Counted from the first letter of the stretch, positions 9,003 through 18,921 are shown. The stretch: 64,000 nt of DNA from Pantoea piersonii (GCF_003612015.1 NZ_RARB01000002.1:497590-561589), one strand, 5' to 3'. The notes: generated by a model from the sequence alone, not told the origin. Made by a program: numbers and translations.

Positions 9003-9029
9003 TAAAGTCTGGCGGCGAGATGCCGATAG
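9003..9029 (+). promoter_or_regulatory. FliA (sigma-28) type promoter far upstream of flhD
   Basis: TAAAGTCT, 11 nt, GCCGATAG matches the FliA consensus (TAAAGTTT-N11-GCCGATAA) at 14 of 16 positions with exact spacing. It points towards flhD, about 770 bp away. No protein gene lies in between, so the product is unknown. Confidence 0.6.
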
Positions 9030-9477
9030 TTGGAAGTCATAAAAGTGTCAAATCCGCCATTCATTCATATCTCTAATGTAACCCCTTGTTACATCTACTG
9101 TCCCCGGCTTTACGTCCATTGTTAAGCGTTAACGATTCGTTGCTGAAATGCGCCGGTTCTTCGCTGCCTCTCTTTACGCTTCGTTTACTCACCACAGGAA
9201 ATATTTGCCCTAAGTGATTAATTTTCAAATAGTTGGTGACCGCCTTTTTTAGAGTTTTGTGCTGCCGTATAGGCTCGGTCTGGCTGCTTATAGGGTGGTA
9301 AGCGCAATGTTAAAGATAATAGATCGTCTGAGCCACCACCCAGGGGATACATTCTGTTCATAAGGGGAATAAGCCCATTTCTAGGACGAAATATAAGTGA
9401 AATAAAGCAAAATTGAACAAAAAACAGACAAAGTAAAAGCGGAACTGAAGGGTTGGGGAAAAAATTTGCCTTAAAAG

Positions 9478-9493
9478 TGTGATGTAGATCACG
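9478..9493 (+). promoter_or_regulatory. CRP-cAMP binding site of flhDC
   Basis: TGTGA-TGTAGA-TCACG is a near-perfect CRP box. It lies 310 bp upstream of flhD, where E. coli also has its activating CRP site, so catabolite control of motility is likely. Confidence 0.85.
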
Positions 9494-9802
9494 CTTTATC
9501 TAAAATTTCACATTCCTGTCGTTGTATGTGCAAATCAGACGGGATAGATTTGCGTTGTTTTAGGAATAGTCTTAAAGAAATGTAAAGAGACGTCACGGAA
9601 GAGCGCAATAATTTAAAAAAGAATGGCCCTGGGGTTTTGACTAACGCTGTAAATATGTCGCTAAAGACATAAAGCAGACTTCAGAGTACGTTTGGTTTTT
9701 GGCTGTAAATTTTTGCCATCTTTAGATTTAACAACCAGCAACCCGAAGCGCAGAGGGTTTTTTCTGCGATGCTCTAACGTCGCGTCTGTCAGGATGGAAA
9801 AA

Positions 9803-10153
9803 ATGGGTACATCTGATTTACTTAAACATATTTATGATATCAACCTGTCTTATTTACTGCTTGCACAGCGATTAATTAACCAGGAAAAAGCTTCTGCAAT
9901 GTTTCGCCTCGGAATTGATGAAGAGATGGCTAACGCATTGTCGCAATTAACTCTGCCTGAAATGGTAAAGTTAGCGGAAACCAACCAGTTGGTTTGTCAG
10001 TTTCGCTTTAACGATCACAACATTATTAATCGACTGACGCAGGAATCCCGCGTGGATGATTTACAACAAATCCACACCGGAATTTTATTATCCAGCCGTT
10101 TGCTGCGTAATGTTTCTAAAGAAGAAGCGCCGGCGAAAAAGAGGGCGATGTAA
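9803..10153 (+). CDS. flhD: Flagellar master regulator subunit FlhD
   Basis: With FlhC it forms the FlhD4C2 activator of class II flagellar promoters. The start at 9803 (116 aa, [20 protein letters not shown]) equals the E. coli protein in length and register. The other ATG at 9794 sits inside the likely Shine-Dalgarno AGGA (9791-9794). The family motif [15 protein letters not shown], near residue 80, is present. The stop codon directly abuts the flhC start, so the two are translationally coupled. Confidence 0.97.
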   Translation: MGTSDLLKHIYDINLSYLLLAQRLINQEKASAMFRLGIDEEMANALSQLTLPEMVKLAETNQLVCQFRFNDHNIINRLTQESRVDDLQQIHTGILLSSRLLRNVSKEEAPAKKRAM

Positions 10154-10732
10154 ATGTCAGAGAAAAGCATTGTCCAGGAAGCGCGCGATATTCAGCTCGC
10201 CATGGAATTAATTTCGCTGGGCGCACGTTTGCAAATGCTGGAAAGCGAAACTCAGTTAAGCCGTGGCCGTCTGATTAAACTTTATAAAGAGCTGCGCGGC
10301 AGCCCGCCGCCGAAAGGCATGCTGCCGTTCTCTACCGACTGGTTTATGACGTGGGAGCAAAATATTCACGCTTCTATGTTCTGCAACGCCTGGCAGTTTA
10401 TGCTGAAAACAGGCATGGCAACCGGCGTCGATGCGGTGATTAAAGCTTACCGCCTCTATCTTGAGCAGTGTCCGCAATCGGACGAGGGCCCGCTGTTGGC
10501 GCTGACGCGCGCCTGGACCCTGGTGCGATTCGTTGAAAGTGGCATGCTGGAACTGGATGACTGCAAAAGCTGCAAAGGCAGTTTTATCAATCATGCGCAT
10601 CAGCCGGTCGGCAGCTTTGTCTGCAGCCTGTGCCAGCCGCCATCACGTGCGGTAAAAAGACGTAAACTTTCTGCAGATTCTGCCGATACCTTTCCACAAC
10701 TGCTGGATGAACAGGTTAAACACGCCGTTTAA
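10154..10732 (+). CDS. flhC: Flagellar master regulator subunit FlhC
   Basis: DNA-contacting partner of FlhD. It has 192 aa, the same as E. coli, with zinc ligands C137, C140, C157 and C160 (CKSC and CSLC). The start directly follows the flhD stop. Its 3' part carries on the same strand a consensus FliA promoter (10663-10689), so the end of the coding sequence doubles as a promoter for a short RNA and possibly motA. Confidence 0.97.
   Translation: MSEKSIVQEARDIQLAMELISLGARLQMLESETQLSRGRLIKLYKELRGSPPPKGMLPFSTDWFMTWEQNIHASMFCNAWQFMLKTGMATGVDAVIKAYRLYLEQCPQSDEGPLLALTRAWTLVRFVESGMLELDDCKSCKGSFINHAHQPVGSFVCSLCQPPSRAVKRRKLSADSADTFPQLLDEQVKHAV
10663..10689 (+). promoter_or_regulatory. FliA promoter inside flhC
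   Basis: TAAACTTT, 11 nt, GCCGATAC: 14 of 16 consensus positions with exact spacing. Transcription would begin near 10697. In E. coli the sigma-28 promoter of motA and MotR also lies within flhC. Confidence 0.8.
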
Positions 10733-10790
10733 GTTTGTTCGCATCGTGGAAAGTCATCCAGCAGCGGGTATCCCCCGCTGCTTTTTTTTT
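10697..10790 (+). ncRNA. motR: Probable MotR small RNA
   Basis: A FliA promoter in flhC and a strong terminator upstream of motA bracket about 94 nt, matching the position, promoter type and size of the E. coli MotR sRNA, which promotes flagellar gene expression. Its 5' part overlaps the last 12 flhC codons. The 5' end is inferred from the usual promoter-to-start distance. I did not compare the sequence with E. coli MotR base by base. Confidence 0.7.
10761..10790 (+). terminator. Terminator between flhC and motA
   Basis: GCAGCGGG-TATC-CCCCGCTGC type hairpin followed by nine T. It ends flhDC and the MotR-like RNA, so motA needs read-through or another start. Confidence 0.9.
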
Positions 10791-10865
10791 GCCCACGATT
10801 TGAATAACGCCTGCGGCTCTCTGGCTTAACTTCCACCAACACGTTACGGACGTAAGGATGTTTTT

Positions 10866-11753
10866 GTGCTGATCTTATTGGGTTATATCGTTGTTGTCGC
10901 ATCCGTGTTGGGCGGATATATGTTGGTGGGCGGCCATCTCGGCGCGCTTTATCAGCCTTCCGAGCTGTTAATTATCGGCGGTGCTGCTGCTGGCGCTTTT
11001 TTAGTCGGCAATAACGGCAAGTCAATTAAAAAGACATTAAAATCGCTGCCGAAGCTGATGCGCGGCTCGAAATACAACAAAGCTCTCTATATGGATTTGA
11101 TGGCGCTGCTTTATCGCCTGATGGCCAAATCGCGCCAGCAAGGCATGCTGTCGCTGGAGCGCGATATTGAAGATCCGGCACAAAGCGAAATCTTTGCTAA
11201 TTATCCGCGTATTCTCGCCGATAAACAGCTAGTGGATTTTATTACCGATTATTTGCGTCTGATGGTCAGCGGCAACATGAACGCCTTTGAGATTGAGGCG
11301 CTGATGGATGAAGAGATCGAGACCTACGAACACGAATGCGAAGCGCCAGCGCAAAGTTTAGCTGCGGTTGGCGACGGTCTGCCCGCCTTCGGCATCGTGG
11401 CGGCGGTCATGGGCGTGGTGCACGCGCTGGCCTCCGCCGATCGTCCGGCCGCTGAGCTGGGCGCGCTGGTAGCGCACGCGATGGTCGGGACATTCCTCGG
11501 CATCCTGCTGGCGTACGGCTTTATTTCGCCGCTGGCGTCGGTACTGCGCCAGAAGTGCGCTGAGACCACCAAGATGATGCAGTGCATTAAGGTCACGCTG
11601 CTCTCCAGCCTCAATGGCTATGCGCCGCAGATTGCGGTGGAGTTTGGTCGTAAGACGCTTTATTCCACCGAGCGCCCGTCATTCAGCGAACTGGAAGAGC
11701 ACGTACGCAACGCAAAAAATCCGGCTAAACAGACTTCGGACGAAAATGCATGA
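10866..11753 (+). CDS. motA: Flagellar motor stator protein MotA
   Basis: An inner-membrane proton-channel subunit of the stator. It has 295 aa, the E. coli length, and starts with GTG at 10866 as in E. coli. It has four membrane segments (about 1-25, 34-52, 170-190, 200-222) and the conserved cytoplasmic loop with charged residues ([19 protein letters not shown]). [16 protein letters not shown] is the third segment. It overlaps motB by ATGA. Confidence 0.97.
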   Translation: MLILLGYIVVVASVLGGYMLVGGHLGALYQPSELLIIGGAAAGAFLVGNNGKSIKKTLKSLPKLMRGSKYNKALYMDLMALLYRLMAKSRQQGMLSLERDIEDPAQSEIFANYPRILADKQLVDFITDYLRLMVSGNMNAFEIEALMDEEIETYEHECEAPAQSLAAVGDGLPAFGIVAAVMGVVHALASADRPAAELGALVAHAMVGTFLGILLAYGFISPLASVLRQKCAETTKMMQCIKVTLLSSLNGYAPQIAVEFGRKTLYSTERPSFSELEEHVRNAKNPAKQTSDENA

Positions 11754-12697
11754 AGCACGGCAACCGCCCCATAGTGGTGATCAAAAAGCGCAAGCATAAA
11801 GGCCACGAAGGCGGCCATGGCTCGTGGAAGATCGCCTACGCCGACTTTATGACGGCGATGATGGCCTTCTTTATGGTGATGTGGCTGATCTCCATCTCCA
11901 GTCCGCAGGAGCTGGTGCAGATTGCCGAATATTTTAAAACGCCGCTGAAGGTCGCGCTGACCGGCGGCAAGCGCAGTAGCGACAGCGACAGCCCAATCCC
12001 GGGCGGCGGCGATGACGCCACCCGTATCCAGGGCGAAGTAAAAAAGGTCGTCAATATGGATGAGCAGAAGCGCAAGCTGGATGACATTCGCCTGAATCGC
12101 CTGCGTGAAAAGCTGGATCAGTTGATTGAGGCGGACCCGCGTCTGAAGGCGCTGCGCCCGCATCTGATTATTAACATGGTGGACGAGGGGCTGCGCATCC
12201 AGATTATCGACAGCCAGAACCGGCCGATGTTTAAGACCGGCAGCGCGGAAGTCGAACCCTATATGCGCGATATCCTGCGCGGCATCGCGCCGCTGCTAAA
12301 CGATATTCCCAACCGCATCAGCCTGGCGGGCCATACCGACGATTTTCAGTACGCGAATGGCGACCGCGGCTACAGCAACTGGGAGCTTTCAGCCGATCGC
12401 GCCAACGCCTCGCGCCGCGAACTGGTGCTGGGCGGCCTCGACGGCGGCAAAGTGCTGCGCGTGGTGGGCATGGCCGACACCATGAAACTGAAAAACCGCG
12501 GCGGCAACGATGCCGTTAACCGCCGCATCAGCCTGCTGGTGTTGAACCACGACACTGAAGCAGCAATTGAAAAAGAGAACGCCGAGAGCGACGCCGTACA
12601 GGTGAGCGATCCGGCGGCCATTGAAAAGATTACCGCGCCGCCTGTGCCGCAAAGCAGCAGCCCGGTAAACACAGCAGCCCCCTCACAGCCGAGGTGA
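11750..12697 (+). CDS. motB: Flagellar motor stator protein MotB
   Basis: Anchors the stator to peptidoglycan and carries the proton-binding Asp in its only membrane helix: [20 protein letters not shown], where the Asp of YADF is the family's essential residue. The OmpA-like periplasmic domain has [10 protein letters not shown] and NRRISLLVL. It has 315 aa. The first codons overlap the motA stop, so both are co-translated. It is followed 4 nt later by cheA in the motAB-cheAW operon. Confidence 0.97.
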   Translation: MKHGNRPIVVIKKRKHKGHEGGHGSWKIAYADFMTAMMAFFMVMWLISISSPQELVQIAEYFKTPLKVALTGGKRSSDSDSPIPGGGDDATRIQGEVKKVVNMDEQKRKLDDIRLNRLREKLDQLIEADPRLKALRPHLIINMVDEGLRIQIIDSQNRPMFKTGSAEVEPYMRDILRGIAPLLNDIPNRISLAGHTDDFQYANGDRGYSNWELSADRANASRRELVLGGLDGGKVLRVVGMADTMKLKNRGGNDAVNRRISLLVLNHDTEAAIEKENAESDAVQVSDPAAIEKITAPPVPQSSSPVNTAAPSQPR

Positions 12698-12701
12698 TCC
12701 C

Positions 12702-14702
12702 GTGAGCATGGACATCAGCGATTTTTACCAGACGTTTTTCGATGAGGCCGATGAGCTATTAGCTGATATGGAGCAGCATCTGCTGGGGCTCGATCCCCAG
12801 GAGCCAGACTCCGAGCAGCTTAATGCCATCTTCCGCGCCGCCCACTCGATAAAGGGCGGAGCCGGAACCTTCGGTTTTACGGTATTACAGGAAACCACCC
12901 ACATTCTGGAAAACATTCTGGATGGTGCTCGTCGCGGCGAGATGCAGCTCAGCACCGACATCATCAACCTGTTTTTGGAAACTAAAGATATTATGCAGGA
13001 ACAGCTCGATGCCTATAAAACCGCGCAGGAGCCGAACGCGGAAAGCTTTAACTACATCTGCGAAGCGCTGCGCCAGCTGGCGTTAGAAGCGAAAGGCCTG
13101 CCGGTCGCGGCACCTGCCACCGCGCCTGCTGCAGCTGCCGCGCCAGAAGCGCCGGCCAGCAGCGGCCTGCGCGTGCAGCTGGTCAACCTCAAAGAGAAAG
13201 AGGTCGACCTGATGCTGGAAGAGCTGAGTAATCTCGGCAGCTTAAGCAACGTGGTGAAGGGCAACGACTCTCTCGAAGCGACTATCGACGGCGTCGGTAA
13301 AGACGACATCGTGGCGGTACTTTGCTTCGTTATCGAAGAAGGGCAGATCCGCTTCCCGCAAGCGGACGCCGCTGAAGCCGCGCCGGTCGCCGAACCTGCG
13401 CCGGTCGCTCCTGCGCCGGTCGTTGAAGCCGCGCCGGTTCAGAGCGCCAGCGTCAGCGAACTGCCGGTTGCCAAGCGCGAAGCCAAACGCGCCGCCGCGC
13501 CAGCGAAAAGCAGCGAATCGAGCAGCATCCGCGTCGCAGTGGAAAAGGTTGATCAGCTGATTAACCTGGTCGGCGAACTGGTTATTACCCAGTCAATGCT
13601 GGCGCAGCGCTCCGGCGAACTCGATCCGGTCGCTCACGGCGATCTGCTGAACAGCATGGGCCAGCTGGAGCGCAACGCGCGCGATCTGCAGGAATCGGTC
13701 ATGTCGATTCGTATGATGCCGATGGAGTATGTATTCAGCCGCTTCCCGCGTCTGGTGCGCGATCTGGCGAGCAAGCTGGGCAAAGAGGTGGAACTGACGC
13801 TGCTTGGCAGCTCGACCGAACTCGATAAGAGCCTGATCGAACGTATTATCGACCCCTTAACGCACCTGGTGCGCAACAGTCTGGATCACGGCATCGAGTC
13901 GCCGGAAAAACGTCTGGCGGCGGGCAAAGTGGCGACCGGTAATCTGACGCTGTCGGCGGAACATCAGGGCGGCAACATCTGTATCGAAGTCTCTGACGAC
14001 GGCGCTGGCCTGAACCGCGAGCGCATCCTCGCCAAAGCGCTCTCGTCTGGCCTGCCGGTCAGCGAAAACATGAGCGACGAAGAGGTCGGCATGCTGATCT
14101 TCGCGCCGGGCTTCTCAACCGCTGAACAGGTTACCGACGTATCGGGCCGCGGCGTTGGTATGGATGTGGTAAAGCGAAACATTCAGGAGATGGGCGGCCA
14201 TGTGGAAATTGCCTCGAAGCAGGGCAAAGGCACTACTATCCGTATCCTGCTGCCGCTGACGCTGGCGATCCTCGACGGTATGTCAGTACGCGTCGCGGAC
14301 GAAGTCTTTATCCTGCCGCTCAACGCGGTAATGGAATCTCTGCAGCCGCGCAGCGAAGAGCTGAAGCCGCTGGCGGGCGGCGAGTGCGTGCTGGAAGTGC
14401 GCGGCGAATACCTGCCGCTGGTCGAGCTGTGGAATGTGTTTGACGTCCAGGGCGCGAAAACCGAAGCGACGCAGGGTATCGTCGTTATTCTGCAGAGCGC
14501 GGGCAAGCGTTACGCGCTGCTGGTCGATCAGCTCATTGGCCAGCACCAGGTCGTCGTGAAAAACCTGGAGAGCAACTATCGCAAGGTGCCTGGCATCTCC
14601 GCCGCCACCATCCTCGGCGACGGCAGCGTCGCGCTGATCGTTGACGTGTCGGCGCTGCAATCGCTCAACCGTGAAAAACGTGTGGCCGGCGCGGCCGCCT
14701 GA
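12702..14702 (+). CDS. cheA: Chemotaxis histidine kinase CheA
   Basis: Autophosphorylates on His48 (RAAHSIKGGAG) in the P1 domain and passes phosphate to CheY and CheB. The order is P1 (1-130), an Ala/Pro linker, P2 (about 155-225), a second Ala/Pro-rich linker with PVAEPAPVAPAPV, P3 dimerisation, P4 kinase with HLVRNSLDHGIE, DDGAGL and GRGVGMDVV, then the CheW-like P5. It has 666 aa and starts with GTG at 12702, as in E. coli; ATG at 12708 is the alternative. Confidence 0.97.
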   Translation: MSMDISDFYQTFFDEADELLADMEQHLLGLDPQEPDSEQLNAIFRAAHSIKGGAGTFGFTVLQETTHILENILDGARRGEMQLSTDIINLFLETKDIMQEQLDAYKTAQEPNAESFNYICEALRQLALEAKGLPVAAPATAPAAAAAPEAPASSGLRVQLVNLKEKEVDLMLEELSNLGSLSNVVKGNDSLEATIDGVGKDDIVAVLCFVIEEGQIRFPQADAAEAAPVAEPAPVAPAPVVEAAPVQSASVSELPVAKREAKRAAAPAKSSESSSIRVAVEKVDQLINLVGELVITQSMLAQRSGELDPVAHGDLLNSMGQLERNARDLQESVMSIRMMPMEYVFSRFPRLVRDLASKLGKEVELTLLGSSTELDKSLIERIIDPLTHLVRNSLDHGIESPEKRLAAGKVATGNLTLSAEHQGGNICIEVSDDGAGLNRERILAKALSSGLPVSENMSDEEVGMLIFAPGFSTAEQVTDVSGRGVGMDVVKRNIQEMGGHVEIASKQGKGTTIRILLPLTLAILDGMSVRVADEVFILPLNAVMESLQPRSEELKPLAGGECVLEVRGEYLPLVELWNVFDVQGAKTEATQGIVVILQSAGKRYALLVDQLIGQHQVVVKNLESNYRKVPGISAATILGDGSVALIVDVSALQSLNREKRVAGAAA

Positions 14703-14724
14703 CTGATAACAAAAGGGTAGAAAA

Positions 14725-15222
14725 ATGACTGGAATGGCAACCGTGACCAAAATCGCCGGCGAAACCGTCGGCCAGGAGTTCCTGGTATTTACGCTGGGAG
14801 ACGAAGAGTACGGAATCGATATTCTTAAGGTGCAGGAGATCCGTGGCTACGATCAGGTCACGCGCATCGCCAATACGCCGGAGTTTATTAAAGGCGTCAC
14901 CAATCTGCGCGGCGTTATCGTGCCGATTATCGACCTGCGCGTGAAGTTTTCCCAGCCGGACGTCGAGTACAACGATAACACCGTGGTTATCGTGCTGAAT
15001 CTGGTACAGCGCGTGGTCGGCATTGTGGTAGACGGCGTCTCTGACGTGCTGTCGCTGACGCAGGATCAGATCCGTCCTGCGCCGGAGTTCGCCGTCACCA
15101 TGTCTACCGAATACCTGACCGGTCTCGGCGCGCTCGGCGAGCGTATGCTGATTCTGGTGGATATCGAGAAGCTGCTGAGCAGCGAAGAGATGGCGCTGAT
15201 GGATACGCTGCGCAGCGCGTAA
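14725..15222 (+). CDS. cheW: Chemotaxis coupling protein CheW
   Basis: Links receptors to CheA in the signalling arrays. It has 165 aa with the two beta-barrel subdomains of the family; [13 protein letters not shown] is the conserved core strand and [15 protein letters not shown] the C-terminal helix. It is the last gene of motAB-cheAW and is followed by a hairpin. Confidence 0.96.
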   Translation: MTGMATVTKIAGETVGQEFLVFTLGDEEYGIDILKVQEIRGYDQVTRIANTPEFIKGVTNLRGVIVPIIDLRVKFSQPDVEYNDNTVVIVLNLVQRVVGIVVDGVSDVLSLTQDQIRPAPEFAVTMSTEYLTGLGALGERMLILVDIEKLLSSEEMALMDTLRSA

Positions 15223-15231
15223 GCCTCTTTT

Positions 15232-15266
15232 CACAGGCCGGGGTGAAACCGGCCTGTGATTATTTA
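15232..15266 (+). terminator. Hairpin after cheW
   Basis: CACAGGCCG, loop of 9, CGGCCTGTG, followed by an A/T-rich rather than pure T tract; a weak or moderate terminator. Confidence 0.6.
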
Positions 15267-15311
15267 TCTTTGGAATCAAACAGAAACATATTTTATTTAT
15301 CCTTAGCGCGC

Positions 15312-15338
15312 TAAATATATCCCGCTCCCCGCCGATAC
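15312..15338 (+). promoter_or_regulatory. FliA promoter of the first chemoreceptor gene
   Basis: TAAA, 15 nt, GCCGATAC, 38 bp before the ATG. The receptor can be transcribed independently of cheW. Confidence 0.8.
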
Positions 15339-15375
15339 CTTTATTGCTTTATCTTCTACTTTCCCAGGGCTCCTT

Positions 15376-17031
15376 ATGTTAACCAAAATTCGCGTAGTCA
15401 CCAGTTTATTACTGGTTTTACTGATGTTTGGCCTGTTCCAGGCTTTTTCAGGAGCAGTGTTCTTCTCTGCATTAAGCGATGATAAAACCAGCTTTAACGT
15501 ATCGCAGCTTGCCAGCAAAAACCTTCAGGCGCTTAACGACGCCTATATGAGCCTCAACCAGAGCCGCGTAGTGCTGACGCGTATCCAGCTGCGCATCGCC
15601 AGCAGTAAGGTGGATGGCAAAGCGCCGGATATCACGTCGCTGTTTACCGACAGTCAGAACTTCCAGCAAACGGCAGCCAAAAACTTCGAGCTGTTCAAAG
15701 CGACGCCGGACACGCCGGGACAGGATGCGGCGCTCAATAACCGTCTGATGGACGCCTATGGCGCCTATGCGACCGCGCTGGCGCAGATGCAGACGGCGCT
15801 GGAAGCTAATAACCTCGCCGAAGCGGGCACGGTGCCGGTCGCGCCTAACCAGAACGCATTCCTTAAGATCTACACCGAATGGCGCGCCAACCAGGCGCAC
15901 CTCTCCGAGCTGGGCGTAGAGAAAAATGCCAGCGCCTACACGCGCATGCTCTGGATCCTCGGCACTATCATGGCGCTGGTGGCAGTGGTTATCGTGCTGT
16001 GCTGGATTGGCCTGCGTCGCGTGCTGATCAACCCGCTGAACGCTAATATCGCCCACATTCAGCAGATTGCGCAGGGCGACCTGACCCAGTCGATTGTGGT
16101 GGAAGGGCGCAACGAAATGAGCCAGCTGGCCGCCAGCCTGCATGAGATGCAGCAGGCGCTGGTGAGTACCGTCAGCAACGTGCGCGACGGCTCCGATGCC
16201 ATCTTTACCGGCGCCAGCGAAATCTCTGCGGGCAACAACGATCTCTCTGCCCGCACCGAAGAGCAGGCGGCGTCGCTGGAGCAGACCGCCGCCAGCATGG
16301 AGCAGCTGACCGCTACCGTGAAGCAGAACGCCGAGAACGCCCGTCAGGCCTCTGCCTCGGAAACGGCGCAAAAAGGCGGCAATGTGGTGGACGGCGTGGT
16401 GAAAACCATGAGCGATATCGCAGGCAGCTCGAAGAAGATTGCCGATATCACCAGCGTCATTGACGGCATCGCCTTCCAGACCAATATCCTGGCGCTGAAC
16501 GCGGCGGTAGAAGCGGCGCGTGCGGGCGAGCAGGGTCGCGGCTTTGCCGTGGTGGCGGGCGAGGTACGCAGCCTGGCGCAGCGTAGCGCCCAGGCGGCGA
16601 AAGAGATCAAGTCACTGATTGAAGACTCGGTGAACCGCGTCAATGCCGGCTCGCAGCTGGTAGGCACCGCGGGTGAAACCATGAGCGATATCGTCAATGC
16701 GGTAACGCGCGTGACCGACATTATGGGCGAAATCGCCTCTGCGTCGGACGAGCAGAGCCGCGGTATCGACCAGGTCGGACAGGCGGTAACGGAGATGGAT
16801 CGCGTCACGCAGCAGAACGCCTCGCTGGTGGAAGAGTCGGCAGCCGCGGCAGCCTCGCTGGAGTCGCAGGCGAGCCGCCTGAGCCAGTCGGTGGCGGTCT
16901 TCAAGATCCCGCGCGCGGTGGCGGCTGGCGGCACGCGGCACGCCCAGATCGCGGCACCGGTAACCAGCCCAGCTGCGCCACGCAAGGCGCTGGCCGCACC
17001 CGGCAGCGATGCCAACTGGGAAACCTTCTGA
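15376..17031 (+). CDS. Methyl-accepting chemotaxis protein (receptor 1), 5-residue deletion
   Basis: A membrane chemoreceptor of 551 aa: TM1 (about 8-30), a periplasmic four-helix sensor of Tar/Tsr type, TM2 (about 192-212), HAMP, methylation helices and the hairpin tip, ending in NWETF, the CheR/CheB docking pentapeptide. Arginines in the NQSRVVLTRIQLR segment fit the amino-acid-binding pocket of Tar and Tsr. Compared with receptor 2, five residues (QLALS) are missing after ENARQAS at about residue 326. That shortens one arm of the coiled-coil hairpin by a non-heptad number and may impair signalling. Ligand unknown. Confidence 0.9.
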   Translation: MLTKIRVVTSLLLVLLMFGLFQAFSGAVFFSALSDDKTSFNVSQLASKNLQALNDAYMSLNQSRVVLTRIQLRIASSKVDGKAPDITSLFTDSQNFQQTAAKNFELFKATPDTPGQDAALNNRLMDAYGAYATALAQMQTALEANNLAEAGTVPVAPNQNAFLKIYTEWRANQAHLSELGVEKNASAYTRMLWILGTIMALVAVVIVLCWIGLRRVLINPLNANIAHIQQIAQGDLTQSIVVEGRNEMSQLAASLHEMQQALVSTVSNVRDGSDAIFTGASEISAGNNDLSARTEEQAASLEQTAASMEQLTATVKQNAENARQASASETAQKGGNVVDGVVKTMSDIAGSSKKIADITSVIDGIAFQTNILALNAAVEAARAGEQGRGFAVVAGEVRSLAQRSAQAAKEIKSLIEDSVNRVNAGSQLVGTAGETMSDIVNAVTRVTDIMGEIASASDEQSRGIDQVGQAVTEMDRVTQQNASLVEESAAAAASLESQASRLSQSVAVFKIPRAVAAGGTRHAQIAAPVTSPAAPRKALAAPGSDANWETF

Positions 17032-17058
17032 TCAGGCCAAGCGTACAGGCATATATTA

Positions 17059-17086
17059 ATACCGGGCGTTAGCCCGGTATTTTTTT
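17059..17086 (+). terminator. Terminator after receptor 1
   Basis: ATACCGGGC-GTTA-GCCCGGTAT followed by six T. Confidence 0.92.
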
Positions 17087-17159
17087 AGCCGTTTCAATGC
17101 AATCCAGCTTCACGTTCCGCTTACAAAACCTTCAAAACGGTAAAAACAGCTAAACAGGC

Positions 17160-17186
17160 TCAGATCTGGCGATATTGCGCCGATAG
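17160..17186 (+). promoter_or_regulatory. Probable FliA promoter of receptor 2
   Basis: GCCGATAG at 17179-17186 with correct spacing to TCAGATCT, a weak -35 (4 of 8). It lies 40 bp before the ATG. A TAAA at 17151 is too far away. Confidence 0.55.
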
Positions 17187-17225
17187 AGAGCCTGCACGAT
17201 TTTTTATGACTCCCGGGAAAACGAT

Positions 17226-18884
17226 ATGTTGAAACGAATTAAAGTGGTGACCAGCCTGATCGCCGTGCTGGCGATTTTTAGCCTGCTGCAGCTGACGTCG
17301 GGCGGGCTGTTCTGGTCTGCGCTTCAGAAAGATAAAGATGCCTTTGCGCTGGCGCAGGTCTCTACCCAAAACGTGACGGCGATGACCGATGCGTGGATCG
17401 CGCTTAACCAGACGCGCATCACCCTCAACCGCGCCATGCTGAGGCTGCAGAGCAGCACGGCGGCGCAGATTAACGGCGGTCAGTTAGATCAGCTGGTGCA
17501 ACAAACGGAACAACAGCTGGCGCAGGCCGATCGCAACTTCAAAATCTATTACGATCTGCCCTCTACGCCCGGCCTTGACGTGGCGCTGCGGGATAAGCTG
17601 GAGGCGCAGTACGCCAGCTATCACGATGGCCTGGCCGGTATGCTGGAGCGCCTGAAAGCGCGCGATCTGGAGGGGATGTTCCGATTCAATATCGAACAGA
17701 TCCAGACCAATATGCAGGATGCCTACAGCGAATGGCGCACGAAGCAGACGATGCTTGCCGCGCAGGGCGCGGAGCAGAATCAGCGTGCGTTTGTGCAGAT
17801 GATGTGGCTGCTGGCGGCCGTGGCGCTGCTGGTGACCGGCGTGGTCGTCGCCTGCTGGTTTGGCCTGCGACATGTACTGATCCAGCCGCTGCGTCAGCTG
17901 CTGACCCATATTCGCACCATTGCGGCGGGCGATCTCACTCAGCCGATTGCGGTGGAAGGACGTAACGAGATGAGCCAGCTGGCGAACGGCCTGCAGGAGA
18001 TGCAGCAGGCGCTGGTGAGCACCGTCAGCAACGTGCGCGACGGCTCCGACGCCATCCTCAGCGGCGCCAGCGAAATCGCGGCGGGCAACAACGATCTCTC
18101 CGCCCGCACCGAAGAGCAGGCGGCGTCGCTGGAGCAGACCGCTGCCAGCATGGAGCAGCTGACCGCCACCGTGAAGCAGAACGCCGAAAATGCGCGGCAG
18201 GCGTCGCAGCTGGCGCTGAGCGCCTCGGAAACCGCGCGTAAAGGCGGCGATGTGGTCGACGGCGTGGTGAAAACCATGAGCGAGATTGCGGGCAGCTCGA
18301 AGAAGATCGCCGATATTACCGGCGTCATCGACGGCATCGCCTTCCAGACCAACATTCTGGCCCTGAACGCCGCGGTAGAAGCGGCGCGCGCGGGCGAGCA
18401 GGGCCGCGGTTTCGCCGTGGTAGCAGGCGAGGTGCGCAGCCTGGCGCAGCGCAGCGCTCAGGCGGCGAAAGAGATCAAGTCGCTGATTGAGGACTCGGTA
18501 AACCGCGTCAATGCCGGATCGCAGCTGGTAGGCACCGCGGGCGACACCATGGGCGAGATCGTTGGCGCGGTGACGCGCGTAACCGACATCATGGGCGAAA
18601 TCGCCTCGGCGTCGGACGAGCAGAGCCGCGGCATCGACCAGGTCGGACAGGCGGTAACGGAGATGGATCGCGTCACACAGCAGAACGCTTCGCTGGTGGA
18701 GGAGTCCGCCTCGGCGGCCGCGTCGCTGGAAGATCAGGCAAGCCGCCTGAGCCAGTCGGTGGCGGTCTTCAAGATCCCGCGCGCCACCCAGGCGCCGCGC
18801 ATGCCAGCGCGCGCGCTTACGGCCGCGCCAGCGCGCCCGGCGTTGACTGCGCCCGCCTCTGGCGAAAACTGGGAAACCTTCTAA
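17226..18884 (+). CDS. Methyl-accepting chemotaxis protein (receptor 2), intact
   Basis: The only undamaged receptor of the three, 552 aa. TM1 spans about 8-30; the sensor domain contains [13 protein letters not shown] with the three arginines of the Tar/Tsr pocket; TM2 spans about 194-214; HAMP and the signalling hairpin follow, ending in NWETF. It keeps the [11 protein letters not shown] segment lost in receptors 1 and 3. Its cytoplasmic part is nearly identical to its neighbours, while the sensor is different, so it should detect another ligand. It has its own promoter and terminator. Confidence 0.93.
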   Translation: MLKRIKVVTSLIAVLAIFSLLQLTSGGLFWSALQKDKDAFALAQVSTQNVTAMTDAWIALNQTRITLNRAMLRLQSSTAAQINGGQLDQLVQQTEQQLAQADRNFKIYYDLPSTPGLDVALRDKLEAQYASYHDGLAGMLERLKARDLEGMFRFNIEQIQTNMQDAYSEWRTKQTMLAAQGAEQNQRAFVQMMWLLAAVALLVTGVVVACWFGLRHVLIQPLRQLLTHIRTIAAGDLTQPIAVEGRNEMSQLANGLQEMQQALVSTVSNVRDGSDAILSGASEIAAGNNDLSARTEEQAASLEQTAASMEQLTATVKQNAENARQASQLALSASETARKGGDVVDGVVKTMSEIAGSSKKIADITGVIDGIAFQTNILALNAAVEAARAGEQGRGFAVVAGEVRSLAQRSAQAAKEIKSLIEDSVNRVNAGSQLVGTAGDTMGEIVGAVTRVTDIMGEIASASDEQSRGIDQVGQAVTEMDRVTQQNASLVEESASAAASLEDQASRLSQSVAVFKIPRATQAPRMPARALTAAPARPALTAPASGENWETF

Positions 18885-18897
18885 CCTGGAACCCTCT

Positions 18898-18921
18898 GCC
18901 CGCAGGGACGCGGGCCTTTTT
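18898..18921 (+). terminator. Terminator after receptor 2
   Basis: GCCCGC-AGGGAC-GCGGGC then CTTTTTA. Confidence 0.8.

Larger units (their letters stand above)
8871..9802 (+). other. Long regulatory region upstream of flhDC
   Basis: More than 900 bp without a gene, as is usual before this master operon. It holds a FliA-type promoter (9003-9029), inverted repeats TGTAAC-N5-GTTACA (9077-9093) and GTTAA-GCG-TTAAC (9121-9133), a CRP site (9478-9493) and an A/T-rich stretch of about 9400-9680. A 21-codon reading frame from about 9150 has no good ribosome site. Confidence 0.6.

Noticed and set aside
13370..13445. Repeated GCGCCGGTCG-type units in cheA as a DNA repeat element
   Set aside because: They encode the Ala/Pro-rich linker between P2 and P3, a normal variable part of CheA.
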